NCBI GenBank assembly: GCA_023458415.1
Contig: JAEWZO010000020.1
Location: forward strand, 71,263-135,262
Length of the DNA stretch: 64,000 bases
From: Bacteroidota bacterium
GTDB taxonomy: Bacteria > Bacteroidota > Bacteroidia > Flavobacteriales > Weeksellaceae
Direction: 5' to 3'
Shown here: one piece after another, positions 16,637-25,279 of the stretch
Layout: every line of letters begins with the position of its first letter
Numbering within the stretch: the stretch's first letter is position 1
Made by a program: the position numbers and the translations under genes
Notes under the pieces: model-generated
The model's database searches: none
Told to the model about the DNA's origin: nothing
The model's input: the letters and a program-made list of their open reading frames with translations, nothing else

Positions 16637-17340
16637 CAGGCGTCTTTTTTACGGGTTGTACGTTGTTCTATTCTTTTCTCGAAATTTTCTCCCTGGAAAA
16701 TTCTCTGCACCATAATCCCCGGAATGTGGATTTCATTAGGATCTAAAACTCCAGGCTCAACCAGTTCTTCAACTTCTGCAATGGTAATTTTACCAGCTCC
16801 TGCCATAGGTGCGTTGAAGTTTCTTGCAGTTCCTTTAAAGATCAGATTTCCGGCGTGGTCACCTTTCCAGGCTTTTACAATTGAATATTCTGCATCAAAA
16901 GCGTGCTCCAGGATATGAGGTTTTCCTTTGAATTCTTTCACTTCTTTACCTTCGGCAACTTCTGTTCCGTAGCCTGCAGGTGTGTAGAAAGCGGGAATTC
17001 CTGCCTGTGCAGCGCGACATTTTTCCGCCAAAGTTCCCTGTGGAGTAAGTTCCACCTCCAGTTCACCGGAAAGCATCTGTCTTTCGAACTCTGCATTTTC
17101 GCCTACGTAGGAGGAAACCATTTTTTTAATTTGTCTTTTTTTCAGCAGTAATCCCAAACCGAAATCGTCTACACCCGCATTGTTAGAGATGCATGTCAAA
17201 TCCGTTACATCACTGTCTACCAAAGCATTAATGCAGTTTTCGGGAATACCGCACAAACCGAATCCGCCAAGCATTAAAGTCATTCCGTCCGAAATTCCGG
17301 CGATGGCTTCCTTGGCATTTTTAACTCTTTTGTCGATCAT
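16636..17340 (-). CDS. scoA: 3-oxoacid CoA-transferase subunit A
   Basis: 234 residues of CoA-transferase family I. The glycine-rich CoA-binding segment MLGGFGLCGIPENCI and the ISNNAGVDDFGLGLLL stretch are typical of the alpha subunit; LTPQGTLAEKCRAAQAGIPAFYTPAGYGT is the common family segment. It lies 13 bp after the dehydrogenase gene and shares its end with subunit B. Confidence 0.92.
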   Translation of the reverse strand: MIDKRVKNAKEAIAGISDGMTLMLGGFGLCGIPENCINALVDSDVTDLTCISNNAGVDDFGLGLLLKKRQIKKMVSSYVGENAEFERQMLSGELEVELTPQGTLAEKCRAAQAGIPAFYTPAGYGTEVAEGKEVKEFKGKPHILEHAFDAEYSIVKAWKGDHAGNLIFKGTARNFNAPMAGAGKITIAEVEELVEPGVLDPNEIHIPGIMVQRIFQGENFEKRIEQRTTRKKDA

Positions 17341-17353
17341 TTTTTATTAGATT

Positions 17354-18124
17354 TTATTGTGCAGTCCAGCCTCCGTCCAAAGTAAATGTGGTTCCGGAAA
17401 CTGATGTTGCATTATCTGCAGCTAAAAATACGCACATTTCTCCAATTTTCTCTACCGGAATGAAACTTTTAACAGCCTGTTTTTTCAGCATTACCTTTTC
17501 TACCACTTCATTTTCAGACATACCGTGGGTTTTTGCCTGATCTTTAATCTGGCCTTCAACCAAAGGTGTTTTTACATATCCCGGACAGATTGCATTGCAG
17601 GTAATATTGAATGGAGCGCCTTCCAGCGCAAGAACTTTTGTAAGTCCGACAACGCCGTGTTTTGCCGTAACATACGCCGATTTGAACTCAGATGCGCGAA
17701 GACCATGCACAGAAGACACATTGATGATGCGCCCGAAATTCTGGTCTTTCATTTTTTTGAAAACCGCTTTTGAAGCGTAAAAAACTGAGTTCATATTCAG
17801 TGCGATGATTTGCTGATATTTTTCCAAAGGAAAATCTTCAATCTTGGCAACATGCTGAATTCCCGCATTGTTCACCAAAACATCAACCGATCCTAAATGT
17901 TCATACGCAAAATCAATCAGCTCCTGAACACCTTCCGGTGTCATCAAATTAGCATTTTTGAAAGCAGTTTTCACTCCGTATTTTTCACCAATTTCTGCAG
18001 CGATTTCAGCGCCGTTTTCTTCCAAACCGTTGAAAATAACATGGTCACCATTTCTAGCAAATGCTTCCGCTATTCCAAGACCAATACCGCTTGTACTGCC
18101 TGTAATTACAACATTTTTAGACAT
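17354..18124 (-). CDS. 3-hydroxybutyrate dehydrogenase (SDR family)
   Basis: 256 residues. The NAD-binding TGSTSGIGLGIAEAF (Gly9-Gly15), NNAG (85-88) and catalytic Ser137/138-Tyr151-Lys155 of short-chain dehydrogenases are present. The C-terminal YVKTPLVEGQIKDQAKTHGMSENEV and the closing FLAADNATSVSGTTFTLDGGW match D-3-hydroxybutyrate dehydrogenases, which oxidise 3-hydroxybutyrate to acetoacetate. Placing it directly before an acetoacetate-type CoA-transferase supports this. Starts one base from the hydrolase stop. Confidence 0.88.
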   Translation of the reverse strand: MSKNVVITGSTSGIGLGIAEAFARNGDHVIFNGLEENGAEIAAEIGEKYGVKTAFKNANLMTPEGVQELIDFAYEHLGSVDVLVNNAGIQHVAKIEDFPLEKYQQIIALNMNSVFYASKAVFKKMKDQNFGRIINVSSVHGLRASEFKSAYVTAKHGVVGLTKVLALEGAPFNITCNAICPGYVKTPLVEGQIKDQAKTHGMSENEVVEKVMLKKQAVKSFIPVEKIGEMCVFLAADNATSVSGTTFTLDGGWTAQ

Positions 18125-18898
18125 TTACAAAAAATTTAATAATTCTTCATTTAGTTTTTCTGCCTGATCGAGAACAATGCCGTGGCGCGAATTTTCGATG
18201 ACAACTAGCTTTGCATTGGGCATTTTTTCTGCAAAACTTTTTTTGTAACTCACCGGTGTATAATCTTTATCAGAAGCTATAACCAGTGTTTCATGCTCAA
18301 TATTTTTCACTTCATCCGCTAAACCCCAGTTCATCAGCTCCGCAAATGTTTTCAGATAAGCATCTTCATCATTTTTGATCAGACGGTTTTTGAAATCTTC
18401 CTTCCATTCATGCTGATCTTCTGCAGGAAACATGCCTTCCGAAATGCTTTCAGCAAGAGAGAGAAAACCCTGCTCTTTAATTATCTTAGTGCGAACTGCA
18501 AGTAAATCCACTCCTGCGTCGTTCGGACGGTTAAAATCCGGACCGGAGTTTACGATGACTAATTTGTCGACGAGTTGCGGATGAGATTTCGCCATCTGAA
18601 AACAGACTGCACCACCCATCGAAAATCCCACGAAACTGGCTTTTGTAATGTTCAGTTCCTGAAGAAGCTGAAAAATATCTTCAGTCATTTCCGGGACACC
18701 CTGAGTTTCCGGGACTCTGGTGGAATTTCCATGAGCCCTAAAATCCGGAGCTATTACCCGAAATTTTTGGGAAAGGAGTGGGATTTGTAAATCCCAGTCC
18801 TTTTTTGTTGAACCCAAACCATGCAGAAGTACGACTACATCACCACTTCCAACATCTGCATAGTCCAGACTGATCCCATTGATGCTAATTAAAGCCAT
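18125..18898 (-). CDS. Alpha/beta hydrolase
   Basis: 257 residues, no signal peptide, so cytoplasmic. Oxyanion segment LLHGLGSTKKDW, nucleophile elbow GFSMGG (Ser93), acid in IASDKDYTP and the His in ENSRHGIVL give a complete triad. It is related to enol-lactonase and carboxylesterase-type hydrolases. With a 12-bp gap after the TonB receptor and no gap before the dehydrogenase, it probably cleaves an ester that yields 3-hydroxybutyrate; that substrate is inferred from context only. Confidence 0.85.
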   Translation of the reverse strand: MALISINGISLDYADVGSGDVVVLLHGLGSTKKDWDLQIPLLSQKFRVIAPDFRAHGNSTRVPETQGVPEMTEDIFQLLQELNITKASFVGFSMGGAVCFQMAKSHPQLVDKLVIVNSGPDFNRPNDAGVDLLAVRTKIIKEQGFLSLAESISEGMFPAEDQHEWKEDFKNRLIKNDEDAYLKTFAELMNWGLADEVKNIEHETLVIASDKDYTPVSYKKSFAEKMPNAKLVVIENSRHGIVLDQAEKLNEELLNFL

Positions 18899-18910
18899 AA
18901 TGAAAAATAA

Positions 18911-21160
18911 TTATTTCTTATCGAAGAAATTAATGTCGTATCTGAACTCGAGTGACACCAGACGCTTGATGAACGGCGATCCTGCAAATTCTCTGATATC
19001 TGCATTCAGTAGGTTAGTTACGTTCGCTCCAACCGTCATTCCGTTGTTGAAGTTGTAACCTAAGTTCATATCCACTGTGAAACCGCCCAATGGTCCGTAA
19101 TTCCAGGTTCTTCCCGGTGCGTAGTAAGCATTTTCTGTAATGTCAATTGTACCGTCGCCATCTAAATCCTGCGTTTTTGCCGCAGTCGAAACTCCGGAGA
19201 AGAAATCATAATCCTGTACCCATCTTCCATAAAGCGCACCAAACCATTTAGAAGTAGAATAATTAATACCTAAAGTAATTTTGTTAGTTGGCGTGTTCAC
19301 CGGTAAATCGGTTTCAAGAACTTTTCCGTCAAGGTTTCCGTCGTTGCTCATGTCGGATGTATCAAGATCTCTTCCGAAATAGGAATAGTTAGCAACACCT
19401 CTCCACGCATCTGTAAAGTAATAATTCAAACCTAAATCCACACCGTAAGTATCTACTTTACCAAAGTTGGAATACGTAAGAACAAAAGCAGGATTTGCTC
19501 CAGGAATATCAGCAAGCGCCTGATCCCCGCGGTGAGTTACCGTTCTTCCTCCTGTTGCTAACTGAGTAAGAGGACTGATGAAGTTTTCGGACATGTTGTA
19601 ATATGCATTCACATCAAGGTATAATTTCTTATCAAAAGAACCTTTGTATCCAACTTCGAATGAATTGATCGTTTCAACTTCCAATGGGTTGATTTTCGTT
19701 CCATCAGAAAGTGTAAATCCTAAACCATTACCCAAAATAAGTCCTCCGAAAAGATATCCTTCAAGGTTCATGATGGATGGAACGGCCATACCTTTACCGT
19801 AAGTAAGTCTGAATGTTCCGTCCTCTCCCATTTTCTTGGTAATTGCCGCTTTAGGAATCAGGTTGGTACCATAATAATCGTGGTTATCCACTCTTAAAGC
19901 GGCAAGGAATCCCCATCCGTTGATTTTGTATTCCGCCTGTCCATACACACCGAACTGATTAACATTAATCGGTCCGTCGAAATCAATCATGTACGTATTT
20001 TTGGTGAAAGCCATATCGCGCTGAAACTGCGCACCTCCAATAAGAGTAAGTCCGCCCCAAGTATTGTTGAACTGACCCTCTGCAACGAATCTGTCTGAAT
20101 CATCTTTAAATCTGGACCCACGCTGAAGCGGCATTCCTCCACCAGGTAAAAACGGACTTGCAAACCACTGCTCATCGTAAGATCTTCTGCGCGCCTCTTC
20201 TTCAGAGAAACCTGCATTTATGAATGAAACATAGTTTTGTGTTCTTTGGTTCATTGCGTATGTATCTTCCGTGTTACTGGTTTGATAATACGTATTCAGG
20301 AAGAATCTTGGATGAACGTATTTTAACTGATATTCATTGATTTTCCAGTCTTTAATCTGGTTTCTTCCGGCTGAAGTTACACCTATATTCGAGTTGTTAC
20401 TGTGACCGAAATACGCGATCAATTCTCCAATTCCGAAAGGTTTGAAATTCATCTGTCCGTTGAATTTTCTGCTGGTGAAATCTCTGTCGAGTTCCAGTTC
20501 AGGATAGGCGATATTGTTTACATAAACGGAATCAACATAATCGAATTCAGTTCCCTGAGTATTTTCGAATGCAATTTTTAGAGCTACTTTATCGCTCAAA
20601 GCCTGTGCGTGACGAAGTCTTCCTGTGAAAACATTCTGGTTCCCAACGCCCAAAGCAAAAGTGGTTCCCTGAGATCTGAAAGGATTTTTTGAAATAGAAT
20701 TCACCAAACCGTTGTGTGCATTCGGACCGTAAAGTGTTCCGTTTGGACCTAAAAGGATTTCAACTTTTTCCAAATCTTCTTTAATCACCGTACTGAAAGT
20801 TCCGAACGGCAAACCTGTAGCAATCAGTGTAGAAACTCTGTCATCCGTAATCTGAAGGTTTTTTGAGTTGAACGCCGAGTTAAATCCACGGATGTTGATT
20901 CCCGTTCCTAAAACTCCGGCTCTTACAAAATCCACCCCTTTCTGACGTGAAGCCAATTCGCCAACATTAAAACTGGTAAACTGCTGAATATCCTTCGCAC
21001 TGATAACATTTACCGTGGCAGGAACATCCACAATTTTCTGAACTTTACGGCTCGCAGAAACTGTAACCTGTTCAATATCACGAGTTTTAACGGAGTCCGT
21101 AACCTGTGCAGTAGCAAAGAAGCTTCCCAAAGTAAGAGATAACACAACTGATTTTCTCAT
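18911..21160 (-). CDS. TonB-dependent outer-membrane receptor
   Basis: 749 residues with a signal peptide (about 1-18). A plug domain (DIEQVTVSASRKVQKIVDVP, then VNVISAKDIQQF, GINIRGF and ILLGPNGTLYGPNAHNG) is followed by a 22-strand type barrel ending in an aromatic, basic terminus (RYDINFFDKK). It lacks the N-terminal carboxypeptidase-like domain of SusC proteins and there is no SusD partner, so it is of the siderophore/small-ligand class. First gene of the operon with the hydrolase, dehydrogenase and CoA-transferase; ligand unknown. Confidence 0.92.
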   Translation of the reverse strand: MRKSVVLSLTLGSFFATAQVTDSVKTRDIEQVTVSASRKVQKIVDVPATVNVISAKDIQQFTSFNVGELASRQKGVDFVRAGVLGTGINIRGFNSAFNSKNLQITDDRVSTLIATGLPFGTFSTVIKEDLEKVEILLGPNGTLYGPNAHNGLVNSISKNPFRSQGTTFALGVGNQNVFTGRLRHAQALSDKVALKIAFENTQGTEFDYVDSVYVNNIAYPELELDRDFTSRKFNGQMNFKPFGIGELIAYFGHSNNSNIGVTSAGRNQIKDWKINEYQLKYVHPRFFLNTYYQTSNTEDTYAMNQRTQNYVSFINAGFSEEEARRRSYDEQWFASPFLPGGGMPLQRGSRFKDDSDRFVAEGQFNNTWGGLTLIGGAQFQRDMAFTKNTYMIDFDGPINVNQFGVYGQAEYKINGWGFLAALRVDNHDYYGTNLIPKAAITKKMGEDGTFRLTYGKGMAVPSIMNLEGYLFGGLILGNGLGFTLSDGTKINPLEVETINSFEVGYKGSFDKKLYLDVNAYYNMSENFISPLTQLATGGRTVTHRGDQALADIPGANPAFVLTYSNFGKVDTYGVDLGLNYYFTDAWRGVANYSYFGRDLDTSDMSNDGNLDGKVLETDLPVNTPTNKITLGINYSTSKWFGALYGRWVQDYDFFSGVSTAAKTQDLDGDGTIDITENAYYAPGRTWNYGPLGGFTVDMNLGYNFNNGMTVGANVTNLLNADIREFAGSPFIKRLVSLEFRYDINFFDKK

Positions 21161-21246
21161 AGCTATTTAATTATTTTTGTTAGTTATTTATACCGCAATA
21201 ATAAACCAACAAAAATGCACTGTTAACATTAAGTTAAAAAAAACAG

Positions 21247-21258
21247 AGTGTGACTTAA
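21247..21258. promoter_or_regulatory. AGTGTGACTTAA element upstream of the TonB receptor
   Basis: The identical 12-mer occurs at 26903-26914, upstream of the symporter operon and of the E1 gene, and a near copy (GTGCGACTTAAAA) lies at 21326. A shared regulator site is possible; a 12-base match in this window could also be chance. Confidence 0.3.
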
Positions 21259-21294
21259 GAAATAATAAAGTTAAAAACTATAACTGTTCAGCTT

Positions 21295-22722
21295 TCAAGT
21301 ACTGCAAATAATTGTAAATTTAAATGTGCGACTTAAAAACACCTCTAATTTCCGGAAGATTTTTGAAAGCATTTTGACATTCTTTCTGACAAGGTAAAGA
21401 TTTGATTTTGAAATATTTAGATCCTGCAGCGAATCTGAAATCTTGGATATCAATTCTTCTTTGCTGATGCGGTTTTCCATATAGTTTGAAAGCGAAATAG
21501 CCCAAGAAAGATTGGGAATAAATGACGACTTTTTCGCCAGATTTTCAAGGTTGAATTTTTTATCAAGCTGCAGAATTGTTGCGTAACTTTCCCGCTCCAC
21601 CAAAACCTGGAAATATGAAGTAAAGAAGTGATGCCACCGATACTCGAAAATTTCAGATTCAAATTTTTTCAGGAAGTAAATACCAATGTTTTCAGCCTTT
21701 TGCAACTGTCCTAATTCAGCCAAAATTCTCAATTCGTAGGAAATAAATGTAATTCGTTGGTAGTCGTTATGAGAATTCTCAAAAACGCTTCTGTGCGCTT
21801 CCATTAACTGATTGGCTTCTCTGAATTTTTCGGTCCGTAAATAGCTTGCAGCAAGGTTATTCACGTACATCAAAGTATCTTCATTGTTCTGTCGCACCGC
21901 AAGTTTTCCGTAGTAAATCGCCTTCTCAAAATCCTGAAGTTGAGAGTGCAGCAATACACTGTTTGAATAAAAATTATACAGAATACGCCGCGAATACAAA
22001 TCACCCTTGCTGAAATACACATCAATTTTTGAAAAAAGGTCACGTTGTTTTTCTGCATTTTTGGTTGTGTTGTACAGAAATGCAAGCAATACAAACGCTT
22101 TATAACGGTTGTTCCCGTTGATTTCTTCACCTTCAAAAACTTTTTTCAGCCAACGTTCCCAATAGACTGAAGTTGTCTTTTTCTCAGTGTACTGTTTGGT
22201 AATCTCGTCAGTTGCGATGTATAATTTCTGCTGAATTTTCACTGCTTTTTCAAACTGTGAACTGAATCTTTCAAGAAAATCAAGGACAATTAAATGATCA
22301 TCATACCGAATTCTCACCAAAAGATATGATCGATACTCACGCATCACTTGATACAAAACCTGAAAATTATAGCCTATTTTTCTGTAGCTTTTGATGTAAT
22401 CCAGCATCTGTTTTTCTTCTTCCGCCGTCACCAAATCCAGTGATATTTTCTTCAGAAAATCAAGAATCCATGCACCGACGTCATCAACATTTCGCTGCTG
22501 AAGCTTTTGTTCCACCCAGTTTTTAATATAGTGGTATTTCCGTTTATCAATATCAGAATTGTTTTTTTCCGGCTGCTCCGGAAACTGAGCATTATGAATA
22601 AGTTTATTGAAAATTTCCTGCTTTTCCGAATCCTGAAAATTTGCTATCGTAGAAAGATAACGCGCCTCATGCGGAAGTATGTTGCTGCTGAATTCTTCAA
22701 AAATTTTCAGTTTTGGTTTCAT
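21295..22722 (-). CDS. Helical-repeat (TPR-like) protein of unknown function
   Basis: 475 residues from the ATG at 22720-22722 (a 24-residue upstream extension looks non-conserved and overlaps the likely promoter). The protein is almost wholly alpha-helical. The middle (about 245-390) has TPR-like helix pairs such as DFEKAIYYGKLAVRQNNEDT, YVNNLAASYLRTEKFREANQ and LAELGQLQKAENIGIYFLKK. No enzyme motif, signal peptide or DNA-binding domain is visible. It lies between the two metabolic operons, with its 3' end 134 bp from the TonB receptor start. I do not recognise the family. Confidence 0.7.
   Translation of the reverse strand: MKPKLKIFEEFSSNILPHEARYLSTIANFQDSEKQEIFNKLIHNAQFPEQPEKNNSDIDKRKYHYIKNWVEQKLQQRNVDDVGAWILDFLKKISLDLVTAEEEKQMLDYIKSYRKIGYNFQVLYQVMREYRSYLLVRIRYDDHLIVLDFLERFSSQFEKAVKIQQKLYIATDEITKQYTEKKTTSVYWERWLKKVFEGEEINGNNRYKAFVLLAFLYNTTKNAEKQRDLFSKIDVYFSKGDLYSRRILYNFYSNSVLLHSQLQDFEKAIYYGKLAVRQNNEDTLMYVNNLAASYLRTEKFREANQLMEAHRSVFENSHNDYQRITFISYELRILAELGQLQKAENIGIYFLKKFESEIFEYRWHHFFTSYFQVLVERESYATILQLDKKFNLENLAKKSSFIPNLSWAISLSNYMENRISKEELISKISDSLQDLNISKSNLYLVRKNVKMLSKIFRKLEVFLSRTFKFTIICST
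21326..21352 (+). repeat. 27-bp direct repeat, left copy
   Basis: Starts GTGCGACTTAAAA, four bases, then CTCTAAT. It matches 26904-26930 in 22 of 27 positions, in the same orientation and with the same internal spacing. The left copy lies inside the 3' end of the helical-repeat gene. The two copies bracket that gene plus the hydrolase-ligase-symporter operon. Confidence 0.55.
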
Positions 22723-22773
22723 TTTATTCGATAACGGAAGGCGAAATTTACACAACTTTGTTATGAAAAAAAA

Positions 22774-22794
22774 ATGACCGGAAAAACCGGCCAT
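22774..22794 (-). terminator. Terminator of the symporter-ligase-hydrolase operon
   Basis: On the minus strand ATGGCCGG pairs with CCGGTCAT (one G-U) around a T5 loop and is followed by nine or more T. It lies 33 bp after the hydrolase stop and just before the helical-repeat gene. Confidence 0.88.
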
Positions 22795-22826
22795 TCTTTA
22801 AAAAGAAATCTATTAATAATGAAGTG

Positions 22827-23765
22827 TTAAATATCTTTCATAAAACTGCAGATCGCAGCATTTACTTCCTCAGGTTTTTCAAAATTCAGGAAATGTCCCG
22901 CCTCTTCTACAAACCAAACTTTACTTCCCGCGACCGCATCGTTTCCTTTCTTTGCGACATCTTCTATCGTCATTTGAGGGTGAAGGTATTTGTTGGGAAT
23001 CAGTAAATCGTTTCGCCCAAAAATGAACAAAGTAGGTACTTTCACTTTGGGAAAATCATCAATAACTTTATCGTCCAACATGCCGGAAACGCTTTTCACA
23101 ATAGCATCCGCGTGATCTGCAAAATCGGAAGCTTCAACTATTTTCTTCCTGTCCTGAACCATTCTTGAGGCTTCAACAGGCATTTTGAAAAAATTCATCT
23201 GATAATTTTTATCAATCTGCTCTTCGGAGGTCTTCATTACACCATCACGCGTCATCACAGCATTCATCATCATTCCTTCCATAGGTGTAAATTCTTCAAT
23301 TCCGGCAGGTGCGACCAAAATCAATCCTTTAAGTTTTTCAGGAAAAGTTGCTGCATATTTTATAGATGCCTGTCCACCCATCGAATGACCAACCAATGTG
23401 AACTCTTTGATTTTCAGTTTCTTCGTAAATTCATTAATCGTTTCTGCAAAATAGGAAGCCGTAAAGTTTTCAGCTTTCTTATAAGATCTACCATAACCCG
23501 GCAAATCGATTGCATAGCAGGTAAAATGTTCTCTAAGTTGCTCGATATTTCGGTACCACGCATCGGCGTTACTGCTTAAACCGTGAACAAAAATCAGCAC
23601 TTTTTTGCCTTTTCCTTCTTTCACGTAGGCCAGTTCACCATCTTCCAACTGGACCGTTTTTGTTTTGAAATGATAAGGCTGCAGAAGATCCTTCATGGTT
23701 TTTTCCGATTGTGCATTCAGGGTATAAAATGTCATGAGAAAAAGCAGTATTAAGTATTTTTTCAT
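22827..23765 (-). CDS. Exported alpha/beta hydrolase
   Basis: 312 residues with a signal peptide (about 1-18, ending LNAQ), so periplasmic or envelope-located. The oxyanion segment IFVHGLSSNADAW, the nucleophile elbow GHSMGG (Ser128), the acid in FGRNDLLIP and the His in EEAGHFLNFEKPEEV form a complete triad. The start overlaps the ligase stop by four bases (ATGA), showing translational coupling. It may release hydroxyacids or fatty acids outside the inner membrane for the coupled symporter and ligase; that is inference. Confidence 0.85.
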   Translation of the reverse strand: MKKYLILLFLMTFYTLNAQSEKTMKDLLQPYHFKTKTVQLEDGELAYVKEGKGKKVLIFVHGLSSNADAWYRNIEQLREHFTCYAIDLPGYGRSYKKAENFTASYFAETINEFTKKLKIKEFTLVGHSMGGQASIKYAATFPEKLKGLILVAPAGIEEFTPMEGMMMNAVMTRDGVMKTSEEQIDKNYQMNFFKMPVEASRMVQDRKKIVEASDFADHADAIVKSVSGMLDDKVIDDFPKVKVPTLFIFGRNDLLIPNKYLHPQMTIEDVAKKGNDAVAGSKVWFVEEAGHFLNFEKPEEVNAAICSFMKDI

Positions 23766-25279
23766 TTTCTTGATTGTGTTTTCAAAGTTCCGTTCTGATA
23801 GTTGCGAATCAGCTCGCGACGTGAAATTTTACCGAAACCGGTTAACGGAAATTCTTTGAGAAAAATATATTCTTTAGGTTGTTTATAGCGAGCCAGCTTA
23901 TCTTTCAGAAATTCCTGAACAGAAGCCGGATTATTTAAAGTATCCGATTTAATAAAAGCCACTCCTTTTTTGCCCCAAACATCATCGGGAAACGGCATTA
24001 CAAGTACATTCTGTATATCCGGATGAAGCTGCAAAAGTGATTCGATTTCCTGTGGAAAAATATTTTCGCCACCGGAAATATACATATCGTCTTTTCTGCC
24101 CTTCAGAAAATAAAAACCTTCCTCATCGCGGTAAGCTAAATCCCCTGTGTGAAGCCAACCGTTTTTTAATTTGTTTTTGGTGGCTACGGAATTATTCCAG
24201 TAACCGGGAGTTACGATATTTCCACCAATACAAAGCTCTCCAACTGTTCCGGTTTTCACTTCTTTTCCGTTGTCATCTACAATTTTTAGATCCACATAAA
24301 AATTGGATTTTCCGATAGAATTCACTTTGTCTAAAACAAAATCCTGATGAAGTGAAGTGATGCTTGGTCCGGCTTCCGTTAAACCGTAACCCGGCCGCAG
24401 GTTTACGTTTTTGATTTTCTTCCAGAGCTTCACCTGTTCACAACTGATGGATTCGCCACCGGAAATAATATATTTCAGATTTGAAAGATCGGTTTTCTCA
24501 AAATTCTCCGACTTCGAAAGCATCTGTAAAATGGTTGGCAACGCCAGAAGCATCGTTATTTTTTCCGATTCTAAAACTTGCAGAATAGCATCAAGATTGA
24601 TTTTCTTCATGATGAAATTATGACCGCCATGATGAAGAAGCGGTGTGAGAAAAATATTCCAGCCGGAAGTGTGGTACGGCGGTAAAATATTCACGGTCCT
24701 GTCTTCCTGCGTAATTCCTAACTGCATCGATGTATTGAGGCTGTTCCAGAAAAGCATTCGATTGGTATACAGAACACCTTTCGGCATTCCCGTAGTTCCG
24801 GTGGTATAAAAAAGAAAAACCGGCAACTCTTCATTAACCAGATACTCTACCCTATTTTCTTCATCAAAATTTTCATTCTTTTCTGTTTCTTCAACAAAAT
24901 CAATCAGCTTTACGGTTTCGTATAAATCTTTAAGAAGAAGTATTTGCTGCTCAAAAATTTCGCTGTAGATAAATATTTTCGGAGCACAATCTTTCAGCAA
25001 ATGCTCCAATTCAGACGAAGACAATTTGTAATTCAGCGGAACCAAAATAGCTCCCAACCTTTGACAAGCCGCAAAAAGCGCGATGAGAAAAGGCGAATGT
25101 TCCATCAAAACCGCAACCCTGTCTCCTTCCTTCACTTTATTCTGAAGATGAAATGCAATTCTTGACGCAGCCAAATCCAAATCATGATACGAGAATTTCC
25201 TGCCCGTTTCAAGATCGGTTACAGCTGTGAAATTAGGCTTTTGTTTTGCCCATTTTGCAATCCAGTCCAGATAAATCAT
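23762..25279 (-). CDS. Class I adenylate-forming acyl-CoA ligase
   Basis: 505 residues of the ANL superfamily. Motifs in order: P-loop FYTTGTTGMPKGV (about 160-172), PPYHTSGWN, the YGLTEAGPS segment, the GWLHTGDLAY Asp and the hinge FLKGRKDDMYISGGENIFP; the adenylation Lys is in LTGFGKISRREL. The reaction is acid plus ATP plus CoA to acyl-CoA. Size and motifs fit short or medium-chain acyl-CoA synthetases (FadD/malonyl-CoA-synthetase-like); the substrate is not readable. Coupled by four-base overlaps both to the symporter before it and to the hydrolase after it. Confidence 0.88.
   Translation of the reverse strand: MIYLDWIAKWAKQKPNFTAVTDLETGRKFSYHDLDLAASRIAFHLQNKVKEGDRVAVLMEHSPFLIALFAACQRLGAILVPLNYKLSSSELEHLLKDCAPKIFIYSEIFEQQILLLKDLYETVKLIDFVEETEKNENFDEENRVEYLVNEELPVFLFYTTGTTGMPKGVLYTNRMLFWNSLNTSMQLGITQEDRTVNILPPYHTSGWNIFLTPLLHHGGHNFIMKKINLDAILQVLESEKITMLLALPTILQMLSKSENFEKTDLSNLKYIISGGESISCEQVKLWKKIKNVNLRPGYGLTEAGPSITSLHQDFVLDKVNSIGKSNFYVDLKIVDDNGKEVKTGTVGELCIGGNIVTPGYWNNSVATKNKLKNGWLHTGDLAYRDEEGFYFLKGRKDDMYISGGENIFPQEIESLLQLHPDIQNVLVMPFPDDVWGKKGVAFIKSDTLNNPASVQEFLKDKLARYKQPKEYIFLKEFPLTGFGKISRRELIRNYQNGTLKTQSRK

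Noticed and set aside
18911..21160. TonB receptor as part of a polysaccharide utilisation locus
   Set aside because: There is no SusD gene, no N-terminal carboxypeptidase-like domain and no glycoside hydrolase next to it.
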